Positions 49,743 through 56,846 of a stretch of DNA of 64,000 nucleotides are shown here, one piece after another; position 1 is the stretch's first letter; every line of letters starts with the position of its first letter. This DNA comes from Chlorobium ferrooxidans DSM 13031 (GTDB lineage: Bacteria > Bacteroidota > Chlorobiia > Chlorobiales > Chlorobiaceae). Location: assembly GCF_000168715.1 (NCBI RefSeq), contig NZ_AASE01000003.1, forward strand, positions 95,751 through 159,750, read 5' to 3'. Both the position numbers and the translations under genes were made by a program. The notes below the pieces were generated by a model that made no database searches, had not been told where the DNA came from, and saw only the letters and a program-made list of their open reading frames with translations.

Positions 49743-49874
49743 CGCCAACAAAGGCTCATAAAACATAGGGGTTCAAGTGGTTAGGCAACAGTTTAGCTCG
49801 CTGGCAAGGTTTTTATCGGTTGATACAATCGCAATCACGCAATCCCCTACGTTTCATAGCCTCGAACGTTATCG
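49743..49874 (+). mobile_element. attC-like recombination site of cassette 1
   Basis: A 132-bp site. R'' is CGCCAAC (49743-49749) and R' is GTTATCG (49868-49874). Inside, the 20-nt AGGCTCATAAAACATAGGGG at 49752-49771 pairs with the 19-nt CCCCTACGTTTCATAGCCT at 49844-49862 with one extra, unpaired base, as the extrahelical bases of attC sites do. The length is in the normal attC range. R' deviates from the GTTRRRY consensus in its last bases. Confidence 0.75.
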
Positions 49875-51387
49875 GCAAGCGTTTACGACACATTCCACCT
49901 TTATTTAAATCTAAAAATGATAAAAGTATTTATAAGCCATAGTTCTCAAGACAAAAAATTTCTAGACAGGCTCACCACCGCACTTAAAAATGATGGCGTT
50001 CAGACTTGGAGAGCTGATAAGGAAGTAACTGCTGGAGAAAACATTCAAGAGAAAATTAATGATGCAATTTCGAATACTGATTACTTTATAGTACTTCTGT
50101 CAAAGCATAGCACGAGTTCAAGTTGGGTAAATTTTGAATTATCCGCAATACTCAATCGAGAAGTTTCAAAACAACAGAGAATTATTCTGCCTGTTCTTAT
50201 TGAAGATTGTGATATCCCGTTTTCACTTAGAGACAGATTATTTGCTGACTTCAGATTTTCGTTTGAGGAAGGGTACGAAAAATTAATTAGGGCACTCAAA
50301 CAGAAAGAAACTAAAAGCTATCAAGGAGTAAAGCGTGAGGTTGAGAAGTTTCAACCAGATTCCTATGAGTTTCAAATCCGAAATCTTAGAGAAGAATACA
50401 ATAGAGGAAACTTGTCTTTATTCTGTGGTGCTGGTATTTCTTATGACGCAGGTATTCCAACTTGGAATACTCTTTTAAAATCACTTCTTAGAGAAGTCTA
50501 TTCTGATAACACTGATGTTCCAGACATAGACACAAGACTTGCCAATTTGTTTCAGAAAAGAATAAATGTCTCACCACTTATACTTGCACAATACTTAAAG
50601 ACACTTTTAGGAAAGAAGTTTACATCGACTGTAAGGGATACCCTGTATAAAAACTGTACTGATAAGAGTTCTACAGTAGATGCTATATCTGAACTGAGCA
50701 GACCAAAGCGTGAAAGAAAACCATTGAGAGCAATAATTACATTTAATTTTGATGACTTAATTGAAGAAAACTTAGCAAAGGAAAAAATCGAATTTAAATG
50801 CATATTTTCTGAAGGAGAACGTTTTACGGACAAACAAATACCAATTTATCATCCCCACGGCTGCTTACCAAGAAAGAAGAACTTAACCTCAAAAAACGAA
50901 ATTGTTTTTAGTGAGGATGCATACCATTCTCAGTTTATAGACCCGTTTAGCTGGAGCAATTTAGTACAACTTAATCATCTTAATAATTGTACCTGCCTTT
51001 TTACAGGAATTAGCCTGACTGACCCTAATATGCGCAGACTATTAGATGTTTCTATACGTAAGAACGGCAAAGACGAAAAGAACCATTATATAATCAAAAA
51101 GCGGTACTCAATTGAAGATTTATATCCCGAAAATGATGCAGTAAAAATTAAAGACCAAAAGCTGATTCCTGTAATAGAAAATATTGAAGAACAAGACGCC
51201 AATAATTTAGGATTCAACGTAATTTGGATAAACTCATTTAAAGAAATTCCTGAAATCCTCAAAGAAATTGGTAAATGATGACTTCTGACAATACGCCAGC
51301 CGATAACAGCACCTACCCAAAAGGTGGGGTTTTGTGTTCCAAAGACAGTTTTGGTAAAAGTCCCGCCCTTCGGGTAGCTGCAAACCG
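49869..51387 (+). mobile_element. Integron-type gene cassette 2 (TIR-SIR2 cassette)
   Basis: Begins after the G of GTTATCGGC (49868) and ends at the G of the next core (51387). Its 3' inverse core GCCGATAAC (51299-51307) is the exact complement of its own 5' core GTTATCGGC over nine bases. One ORF fills the cassette in the expected direction. Confidence 0.78.
49917..51278 (+). CDS. TIR-SIR2 fusion protein, predicted NAD-degrading anti-phage effector
   Basis: A 453-aa soluble protein with two NAD-handling domains. The TIR domain (about 1-130) starts KVFISHSSQDKKFLDRL and has the conserved catalytic Glu74 in SSWVNFELSAIL. The SIR2 domain (about 160-445) has the NAD loop LFCGAGISYDAGIP (168-181), TFNFDDLIEENL (275-286), the catalytic-site motif YHPHG (His312/His314) and FTGISLTDPNMRRLL (362-376). 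Single TIR or SIR2 effectors cause abortive infection by consuming NAD; having both intact in one chain is uncommon. No partner gene shares the cassette, so it may work alone. The upstream sequence is A-rich without Shine-Dalgarno. GC content is well below host genes. Confidence 0.88.
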   Translation: MIKVFISHSSQDKKFLDRLTTALKNDGVQTWRADKEVTAGENIQEKINDAISNTDYFIVLLSKHSTSSSWVNFELSAILNREVSKQQRIILPVLIEDCDIPFSLRDRLFADFRFSFEEGYEKLIRALKQKETKSYQGVKREVEKFQPDSYEFQIRNLREEYNRGNLSLFCGAGISYDAGIPTWNTLLKSLLREVYSDNTDVPDIDTRLANLFQKRINVSPLILAQYLKTLLGKKFTSTVRDTLYKNCTDKSSTVDAISELSRPKRERKPLRAIITFNFDDLIEENLAKEKIEFKCIFSEGERFTDKQIPIYHPHGCLPRKKNLTSKNEIVFSEDAYHSQFIDPFSWSNLVQLNHLNNCTCLFTGISLTDPNMRRLLDVSIRKNGKDEKNHYIIKKRYSIEDLYPENDAVKIKDQKLIPVIENIEEQDANNLGFNVIWINSFKEIPEILKEIGK

Positions 51388-51393
51388 TTAAGT
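51301..51393 (+). mobile_element. attC-like recombination site of cassette 2
   Basis: A 93-bp site. R'' is CGATAAC (51301-51307) and R' is GTTAAGT (51387-51393), which fits GTTRRRY. The arms AGCACCTACCCAAAAGGTGGGG (left, written across 51308-51329 and quoted only in sense) and the right arm at 51361-51380 pair imperfectly around TACCC / GGGTA and GGTGGG / CCCGCC. Confidence 0.68.
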
Positions 51394-51416
51394 GCAATTA
51401 GGGGAGGTAGGGACAA

Positions 51417-51535
51417 TCCTGAAATCATGAACTTGCAATGACCACAATCAAGAATTATCCTTCTACGATACTAACCAACCAGTATATGCATGCCGATTTG
51501 GCCCAGTCTCGATTCGCCAGACAAGTTGCATTAAT
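51417..51535. repeat. About 118-bp direct repeat, copy 1, holding a 41-codon ORF
   Basis: Matches 52895-53011 with scattered differences. An ATG at 51438 opens a 41-codon frame ending at 51563 (MTTIKNYPSTILTNQYMHAD start); in the second copy the same frame has an in-frame TAG after 15 codons. Family unknown; it may be the first part of a truncated gene. Confidence 0.8.
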
Positions 51536-51653
51536 GCAGGAAATAGGTGACGAAGTGCTATAGAATCACAGTATTTTATTGTTCTTATCGTGCTTTGACT
51601 GTGATTGTGTTTTTCCTTTTTGCAAAACGAGTTATTCTACCCAAAAACTCCCA

Positions 51654-51801
51654 TAACCCTTGCCACTTTCGAATGGATAAAAATACTCTCTCCGAGCGGG
51701 ATGTCAAGGAAAACAACCACTCCTTTGGCGACGTGGTACAGCAGGCGCTCAAGGCTGAACTGATGGCTTGCCATTTGATAGACAAGAGGGGGAAGGCATG
51801 A
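51654..51801 (+). pseudogene. Gene remnant upstream of rhuM (possible restriction-modification locus debris)
   Basis: A frame from ATG 51673 reads MDKNTLSERDVKENNHSFGD and ends KRGKA with a TGA at 51799-51801 that overlaps the ATG of the RhuM remnant. The first ten residues recall the start of type I HsdR subunits, next to which rhuM genes often sit, but the match is too short to be sure. Base composition is closer to the host than to the cassettes. Confidence 0.35.
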
Positions 51802-52230
51802 GCGGGAGAAAAAAAAAGGTAAGGAGGTAACTATCGTGCGTTCCTCGGTGGCTGAATATCTGACCTTTATCGCTGCCAGCGGCACTGGCGGCATCGATGC
51901 GGTTTATGCCGATGAGAATATCTGACTTACCCAGAAGATGATGGGGGTGCTCTATGACGTGGACGTGCGCACTATCAACTATCACCTAAAAAAGATATTC
52001 AGTGACAGTGAATAGCAGGAAGATTCAGTTATCCGAATTTTTCGGATAACTGCTACCGACGGAAAAAGCTACAGCACCAAACACTACAGGCTCCCGGCAA
52101 AGTGACTGCAGAAATTGCCAAAACACACGTTGAAAGAGAGTTTGAAAAGTACCGGATCGAGCAGGATAGGCTGTTCGAAAGCGACTTTGACCGCATGCTA
52201 AAGGAGATCACAATAGAGTTGCGCATATAA
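51798..52230 (+). pseudogene. RhuM family protein, disrupted
   Basis: After ATG 51798 a run of nine A bases shifts the frame; from 51821 the sequence reads VRSSVAEYLTFIAASGTGGI, then an in-frame TGA where family members have Trp (NIW-LTQKMMGVLYDVDVRTI), then TAG, then TKHYRLPAK to about 52103. The C-terminal piece (HVEREFEKYRIEQDRLFESD) follows directly in a different frame, so most of the middle is deleted. RhuM genes commonly accompany type I restriction loci; here nothing functional remains. Confidence 0.82.
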
Positions 52231-52234
52231 GCAA

Positions 52235-52887
52235 GTTAGCGGTAATAGTATCACGACATAACTAAATATGGATTTATGGCTCTGAAAGCACTAATAGATA
52301 AGCAAAAAATTATTATTGACGACCATAAAAGAGGAAGTCGAGAGGTAAAGAATTGGGACGACAAAACTGCGGACGTTCATATTGACAAGTCAACTAATTT
52401 TCCAGTAAATGGAGAACGACAAGACATCAGAATCAGAGTCCCTATTAATTCTGACAGACCAATAATAATAGAAAATGCTAAAAAGAAAAAACTGAAAGAA
52501 ATCCCATCACAACTAAAAAGAGAAATTCAAAGAGCATTTGAAGACAAGCAAGGAAGGGAAAGTTTTATAAAGGACATAATTGAACACATTAAAAATTTCG
52601 ACACCATCCTTTCAAGTGAGGATAGAGTTAGACAAGTCCTCTCAAATATTTCAAAACACTTTGGTTTAGATTGGAATAATGAGATAATTGCAACTTATAC
52701 TGACGACATTTTATCTTTATACACTCAGAATTATACTGACGATAATGGTAGACAATATTTTATTACAGTTGATAAAGAAAAAATACAAATTGGAGAAAAT
52801 AATGGTTATGTAAGACATCAACGACATATCAAACGGAAATAAAACTACTACCGCTAACACTGGTTTTGCGTCAGGCGATGGAACAGG
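52235..52887 (+). mobile_element. Integron-type gene cassette, 3' truncated
   Basis: The 5' core GTTAGCGGTAATAG (52235-52248) and the 3' inverse core CTACTACCGCTAAC (52845-52858) are complementary at 13 of 14 positions. The attC body after R'' is cut off: the sequence runs into the 118-bp repeat (from 52895) and no right arm or GTT core follows. Left of the 5' core there is RhuM debris instead of another attC. Confidence 0.68.
52276..52842 (+). CDS. Hypothetical cassette protein of 188 aa
   Basis: A charged, Lys/Asp/Ile-rich soluble protein without recognisable domain. It has a beta-like N-terminal part (IRIRVPINSDRPIIIENAKK), a long helical middle (about 75-125) and a beta-like end. The AT-rich composition and missing Shine-Dalgarno match the other cassette genes. 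A defence or toxin role is possible only by association. Confidence 0.62.
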   Translation: MALKALIDKQKIIIDDHKRGSREVKNWDDKTADVHIDKSTNFPVNGERQDIRIRVPINSDRPIIIENAKKKKLKEIPSQLKREIQRAFEDKQGRESFIKDIIEHIKNFDTILSSEDRVRQVLSNISKHFGLDWNNEIIATYTDDILSLYTQNYTDDNGRQYFITVDKEKIQIGENNGYVRHQRHIKRK

Positions 52888-52894
52888 GGGATGT

Positions 52895-53011
52895 TCCTGA
52901 AATCATGAACTTGCAATGACCACAATCAAGAAATATCCTTCTACGATACTAACCAACCAGTAGATGCATGCCGAGAGGTCCAAGACTCGATTCGCCGGGC
53001 ACGTTACATCA
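52895..53011. repeat. About 118-bp direct repeat, copy 2
   Basis: Second copy of 51417-51535 in the same orientation, 1478 bp away. The enclosed stretch holds the RhuM debris and the truncated cassette. Confidence 0.8.
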
Positions 53012-53085
53012 TGTGATTATTCGCAGGATCGAAAAAAGAGAGATTGTTGCCGACGATAAAGATCGGGGAAAACGAAGCCCAAGGG

Positions 53086-53571
53086 GGACATCCTATATTG
53101 AAACTACCAAACACATAGTTTTACCGTTTACACAATAATCCCACCGGTGCTGTTCACAGCACAAAATAAAAAGGCGGGTTGCTCACTTTCGCAGAATCTC
53201 GTACCTTATCGTTATCGTGTATTCGACATGCTGATGAACGGCTGTCAAGCATCCTTTGTCCAGGTTACGAGATTCGAGTGAGAGGCCCTAAGTGTCCCGC
53301 ACGAGGTCATAGCCTCAACGTTCGTATGAACAGGCACTCCCGCCGAATCCCAGGCTTTTCAGCTGTTTGTCAGCTGTTGTTTAGCTGATCATAGGCAAAC
53401 ATCTCTTTTTTCTTCATCAAAGTCCAGGCTATAACCAGCATCTTTGCTGCCAGTTTCACCCGTACGACCATATAGATCCCTTTCTCGCGTTCTCTGCCCT
53501 GTAGTTTGCTTGCAAACCATGTGCTGAACAGGCTGTTACTGTTTGAGGCTACCAAACCAGCCAGCCCGAGG
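53086..53571. repeat. 486-bp tandem unit, copy 1
   Basis: Starts at GGACATCCTATATTGAAACT and repeats with a period of exactly 486 bases (ACATCC at 53088 and 53574). An inverted pair, AATCTCGTACC (53195-53205) and GGTTACGAGATT (53263-53274), lies inside. The right third codes on minus for a transposase tail. Confidence 0.9.
53370..53567 (-). pseudogene. IS110-family transposase C-terminal fragment, copy 1
   Basis: The minus strand reads GLAGLVASNSNSLFSTWFAS, then KLAAKMLVIAWTLMKKKEMF and a stop. The latter segment is the usual C-terminal helix of IS110/IS1111-type transposases. The N-terminal catalytic DEDD part and most of the transposase are gone. Confidence 0.72.
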
Positions 53572-54060
53572 GGACATCCTATATTGAAACTACCAAACAC
53601 AAAGTGTTCCCGTTTGCACAATAATCCCACCGGTGCTGTTCACAGCACAAAATAAAAAGGCGGGTTGCTCACTTTTGTAGAATCTCGTACCTTATCGTTA
53701 TCTTGTATCCGGCATGCTGATGAACGGCTGTCAAGCATCCTTTGTCCAGGTTACGAGATTCGAGTGAGAGGCCCTAAGTGTCCCGCACGAGGTCATAGCC
53801 TCAACGTTCGTATGAACAGGCACTCCCGCCGAATCCCAGGCTTTTCAGCTGTTTGTCAGCTGTTGTTTAGCTGTTCATAGGCAAACATCTCTTTTTTCTT
53901 CATTAAAGTCCAGGCTATAACCAGCATCTTTGCTGCCAGTTTCACCCGTACGACCATATAGATCCCTTTCTCGCGTTCTCTGCCCTGTAGTTTGCTTGCA
54001 AACCATGTGCTTAACAGGCTGTTACTGTTTGAGGCTACCAAACCAGCCAGCCCGAGGGGG
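53572..54060. repeat. 486-bp tandem unit, copy 2
   Basis: Nearly identical to 53086-53571, differing at a handful of bases (for example ATAGTTTTACCG versus AAAGTGTTCCCG). The junction word AGCCCGAGGGG is found at both unit ends and, slightly altered, before the first unit. Confidence 0.9.
53856..54056 (-). pseudogene. IS110-family transposase C-terminal fragment, copy 2
   Basis: Same tail as the copy at 53370-53567, duplicated with the 486-bp unit; it differs at two or three residues (LLSTW for LFSTW, YEQLN for YDQLN). Confidence 0.72.
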
Positions 54061-54273
54061 ACGTTCATGATTTACTGTATTTACTACCAATATTTCGCCT
54101 CCAGGGAGGCTTGAACAGGAAGATTTTGAACTCTGGATGCTGAATTCTTTATTGCGGACAGCAGGGCACTTATTTCATCGGCTCACGCCGAAACCTTGCG
54201 GGATCATTTGACGGTATGGGTAACCCCCTGACGGTGCCTTATGTCTCGACTTGTCCGGTTGGCGTGATAATGG
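54061..54273. other. Non-coding stretch after the tandem units
   Basis: About 210 bp without gene, repeat or RNA that I can recognise. Confidence 0.4.
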
Positions 54274-54800
54274 TCACGACTGACCGCCTCCTTTGCCCAA
54301 CTCTTCAAGTAATCTGCGTCCTTTTTCCGTGAGCCGGTATTTCTGTAGGCGGCTGGTAGGTTTCTCGGGTATGGTTGGTTCAATGGTTTGATCGGTAACA
54401 AGCACCCTGATGACCTTGTTTAACTGGCCGGAGATGACTTTTTGTCCCATTGCTTCCGATAGCTGGGCTTTCCCCATTGGCTGGAGAACAAGTTGCCGAA
54501 GCACGCGAACTTCCATCGACTCTGGCTGTGACTCTGGCTGCTTGCTAACTGGTGCCGTGACTTGTCCGGGAACTTGATCCCGACTGGGCCCTTGACTTGG
54601 CCCCAGACTCAGGTGTTTTTCTCCAAATCGTCAACACAAAACAGCCTCCGTCAAGCCTGATTTCAGGTTCTGGAAGTCCGGCGTTTTTGCATCGGCGGAT
54701 CATGTCGCGGATACCGGTGCCCATACGTTCAATGTACTTGGTCAGGTACATGGGCTCGGCAATCAGACGATTATGCGCTGTCCATGATCGGAAAAAATAA
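54274..54800 (-). pseudogene. AlbA_2-type ATP-binding transcriptional regulator, truncated and frameshifted
   Basis: On minus, an open frame from about 54800 reads AHNRLIAEPMYLTKYIERMG, TGIRDMIRRCKNAGLPEPEI and VLTIWRK, the C-terminal HATPase-like part of AlbA_2/RecG-like regulators. It then leaves frame near 54608; the next frame (SLGPSQGPSRDQVPGQVTAP, then a winged-helix tail ending LLEELGKGG) continues the gene to 54274. The N-terminal DNA-binding domain is missing, so it is a pseudogene. Confidence 0.78.
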
Positions 54801-54856
54801 AATAATCGTCTATATTATCCTTTTCAAACGGACACTATAGCAGCAAATCATCCTTT

Positions 54857-56173
54857 ATGAACGGATACCTGAGAGGCATAATCCGCCAAAAGATTGTTGA
54901 CGCCCAGGCCGCACCTCTGCCGGAATTCACCTTCAGGGATACGAGAGTGCCTGTGGTGAAGGGTAAAGCTATTGCTGTCATCGGGATGAGGCGCTCAGGA
55001 AAAACAACACTGCTGAAACAAATCATCTCTGAGCGGTTGAAACAGGGAGTGCCTCGTGAAGGGGTGCTCTATTTCAGTTTTGAGGACGAACGGCTCGCCG
55101 GGATGAAGAGCAGTGACCTGGATATTGTTATCGAGGAGTTCTATCGTCTGCACCCGCAATTAAGGGTTCATCAGAGAGTCGTGCTCTTTTTCGATGAAAT
55201 ACAGGTCGTCCCGGACTGGGAACTGTTCATTCGCCGTTTGCTTGATACCGAAAATGCAGAGATTTTTATTTCAGGCTCCTCTGCCCGTCTGCTGTCACGT
55301 GAAGTTGCCACGAGCATGAGAGGTCGTGCACTGGAAGCGGTTGTCTATCCGTTCAGTTTCAGGGAGTATCTCCGCCACGAAAAGGTTGAACCGTCAAAGC
55401 CTGCAGAAGAGTGGACAACGTCTGATCGCTCAACCATTGAGAGTGAACTGCGCAACTATCTTGCATTTGGCGGATTTCCGGAAGCAACCGGCATCAAAGG
55501 GCGTGACCGCCAGGAGCTGCTTCGGGCCTATATCGATGTTGTGCTCCTGCGTGACGTGGTTGAGCGTTACGCAGTTACAAACCCGGCAGCATTGCGCTGG
55601 ATGGTGCGTCAACTGCTTGGAAATGCAGCAGGGTCATTCAGTATTAACCGTTTTCACGCCGATTTAAAATCCCAGGGCTTTTCTGTAGCAAAAGATACGC
55701 TGCACACCTATCTCGGTTATCTCGAAGACTCGTTTCTCCTCCAAACCCTGTTCCTTGCAACCGACTCTGAGCGTCGCCGTATGGTTAATCCCCGAAAAAT
55801 CTATCCTGTTGATACCGGCTTTATTCCTCTTTTTGATCGATCAGGTAAAGAAAACACCGGTCATGCTCTGGAAACTGCTGTTTTTCTCGAACTTTCAAGA
55901 CGAGGTTATGCAATAGGCTATGTTCATACCGCTTCAGGCCATGAGGTAGATTTTCTTGCCAGAGATCTGACAAAGGGAGATGAGCTGATTCAGGTATGCA
56001 CTGACCTCACTCAATCAACTACCAGAGAACGGGAGGTAAGAGCACTCCTTGACGCAGCGCCAGAGTTTCGGAATGCACGGTTACGGCTGATAACACTGGA
56101 ACCACCTCCCGGAGTTGAATTTCCTCCTGAAATAGCCATCACGCTCGCCAGTGAGTGGCTTCTTCTCGACTGA
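54857..56173 (+). CDS. AAA ATPase with DUF4143 domain
   Basis: A 438-aa protein. Walker A is GMRRSGKTTLLKQI near residue 43, Walker B VVLFFDEIQ near 112, and a sensor-like FISGSSARLLSRE follows; GRALEAVVYPFSFREYL leads into the C-terminal DUF4143 part, which has an endonuclease-like fold (ETAVFLELSRRGY, HEVDFLARD). Such proteins are common, mostly unassigned ATPases of accessory regions. It appears complete, unlike its neighbours. Confidence 0.9.
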   Translation: MNGYLRGIIRQKIVDAQAAPLPEFTFRDTRVPVVKGKAIAVIGMRRSGKTTLLKQIISERLKQGVPREGVLYFSFEDERLAGMKSSDLDIVIEEFYRLHPQLRVHQRVVLFFDEIQVVPDWELFIRRLLDTENAEIFISGSSARLLSREVATSMRGRALEAVVYPFSFREYLRHEKVEPSKPAEEWTTSDRSTIESELRNYLAFGGFPEATGIKGRDRQELLRAYIDVVLLRDVVERYAVTNPAALRWMVRQLLGNAAGSFSINRFHADLKSQGFSVAKDTLHTYLGYLEDSFLLQTLFLATDSERRRMVNPRKIYPVDTGFIPLFDRSGKENTGHALETAVFLELSRRGYAIGYVHTASGHEVDFLARDLTKGDELIQVCTDLTQSTTREREVRALLDAAPEFRNARLRLITLEPPPGVEFPPEIAITLASEWLLLD

Positions 56174-56280
56174 AAGCAAAAACAGTACTTGTTCATCTTG
56201 AATTGCTGTTTATCCATCCATACAGGGAGGGAAACGGTCGTACGGCAAAGCTGGTTGCAACCTTGATGGCAAAGTTTCAT
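56167..56280 (+). pseudogene. Fic domain fragment
   Basis: Immediately at and after the DUF4143 stop, the overlapping frame reads LLFIHPYREGNGRTAKLVATL, the Fic AMP-transferase signature HPFxxGNGR. Neither the N-terminal Fic helices nor a proper C-terminus is present; the downstream continuation is not family-like. A decayed Fic/Doc-type gene is the likely source. Confidence 0.78.
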
Positions 56281-56493
56281 CACCATCCCGGAAACATCGC
56301 TCACCGACGACACAGATCAACCAGCCCTTTTCCGATGAGAACAACCCTGCTCCGACACGGTCAAATCAAGCACCGCTGAACTGATTGCATCTTGAATCAT
56401 CCCCCTCAAAATTCCTCTTGCACGACATACGGCATTGCCGTACATTATTTGCAACGCAAGATTATTTAGGCGAAGGCAAAGGAGTTAAAAAAC

Positions 56494-56784
56494 ATGTCAA
56501 AAGCAGGAAGTAAACTGATCAAATCTGCCACTCATGCCCTGGCCTATGCTCGTGGTGAAATCAGCGAAGGATTTATTGCCCATGTTCCGGAGGAGGTTGA
56601 CGTCAAGTCGATCCGAACCCGCCTGGGACTTACACAACCCGAATTTTCCTTGCGGTTTGGCTTTGATGTGCGAGCGGTGCAGGACTGGGAGCAAAAACGC
56701 CGTCAGCCTGACCGTTCAGCACGGATACTTTTGACTGTCATTGCCCATGAACCTGAAGCTGTCAGCAGGGCTTTGGCTCATTAA
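56494..56784 (+). CDS. HTH antitoxin-like regulator (XRE/HigA-type), orphan
   Basis: A 96-aa protein with an HTH in the C-terminal half: [23 protein letters not shown] then [20 protein letters not shown], of the kind in HigA/NadS-like antitoxins. No toxin ORF is adjacent on either side, although 56400-56493 upstream is empty. A ribosome site (AAAGGAG) lies about 10 bases before the ATG. Confidence 0.82.
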   Translation: MSKAGSKLIKSATHALAYARGEISEGFIAHVPEEVDVKSIRTRLGLTQPEFSLRFGFDVRAVQDWEQKRRQPDRSARILLTVIAHEPEAVSRALAH

Positions 56785-56846
56785 AGCAGCAAGTAAAACC
56801 GGTTCAGCTTTTCATGCTTGCTGAACCGGCAGAGAGAGCGGGAGGG

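Larger units (their letters stand above)
48510..49868 (+). mobile_element. Integron-type gene cassette 1
   Basis: The 5' boundary is a GTTGGCG core at 48510-48516. The 3' inverse core CGCCAAC at 49743-49749 is complementary to it over 10 bases (GTTGGCGGTA / TACCGCCAAC). That matching of a cassette's own two ends is what an integron cassette shows, because its circular form has one recombination site. The interior is far more AT-rich than the surrounding host genes and holds two ORFs in the cassette direction. Confidence 0.75.

Noticed and set aside
49775..49786. GTTAGGC word inside the attC of cassette 1 as the true R' core
   Set aside because: It lies between the pairing arms and has no complementary partner at the cassette start; the outer GTTATCG does.
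51388..52234. A third complete cassette starting GTTAAGTGC
   Set aside because: No matching GCACTTAAC or attC body occurs before the next core; the 3' part has been replaced by RhuM debris.
53179..53880. Two near-identical plus-strand ORFs of about 70 codons in the 486-bp units
   Set aside because: They exist only because the unit is duplicated, lack a ribosome site, and lie partly opposite the transposase tail.
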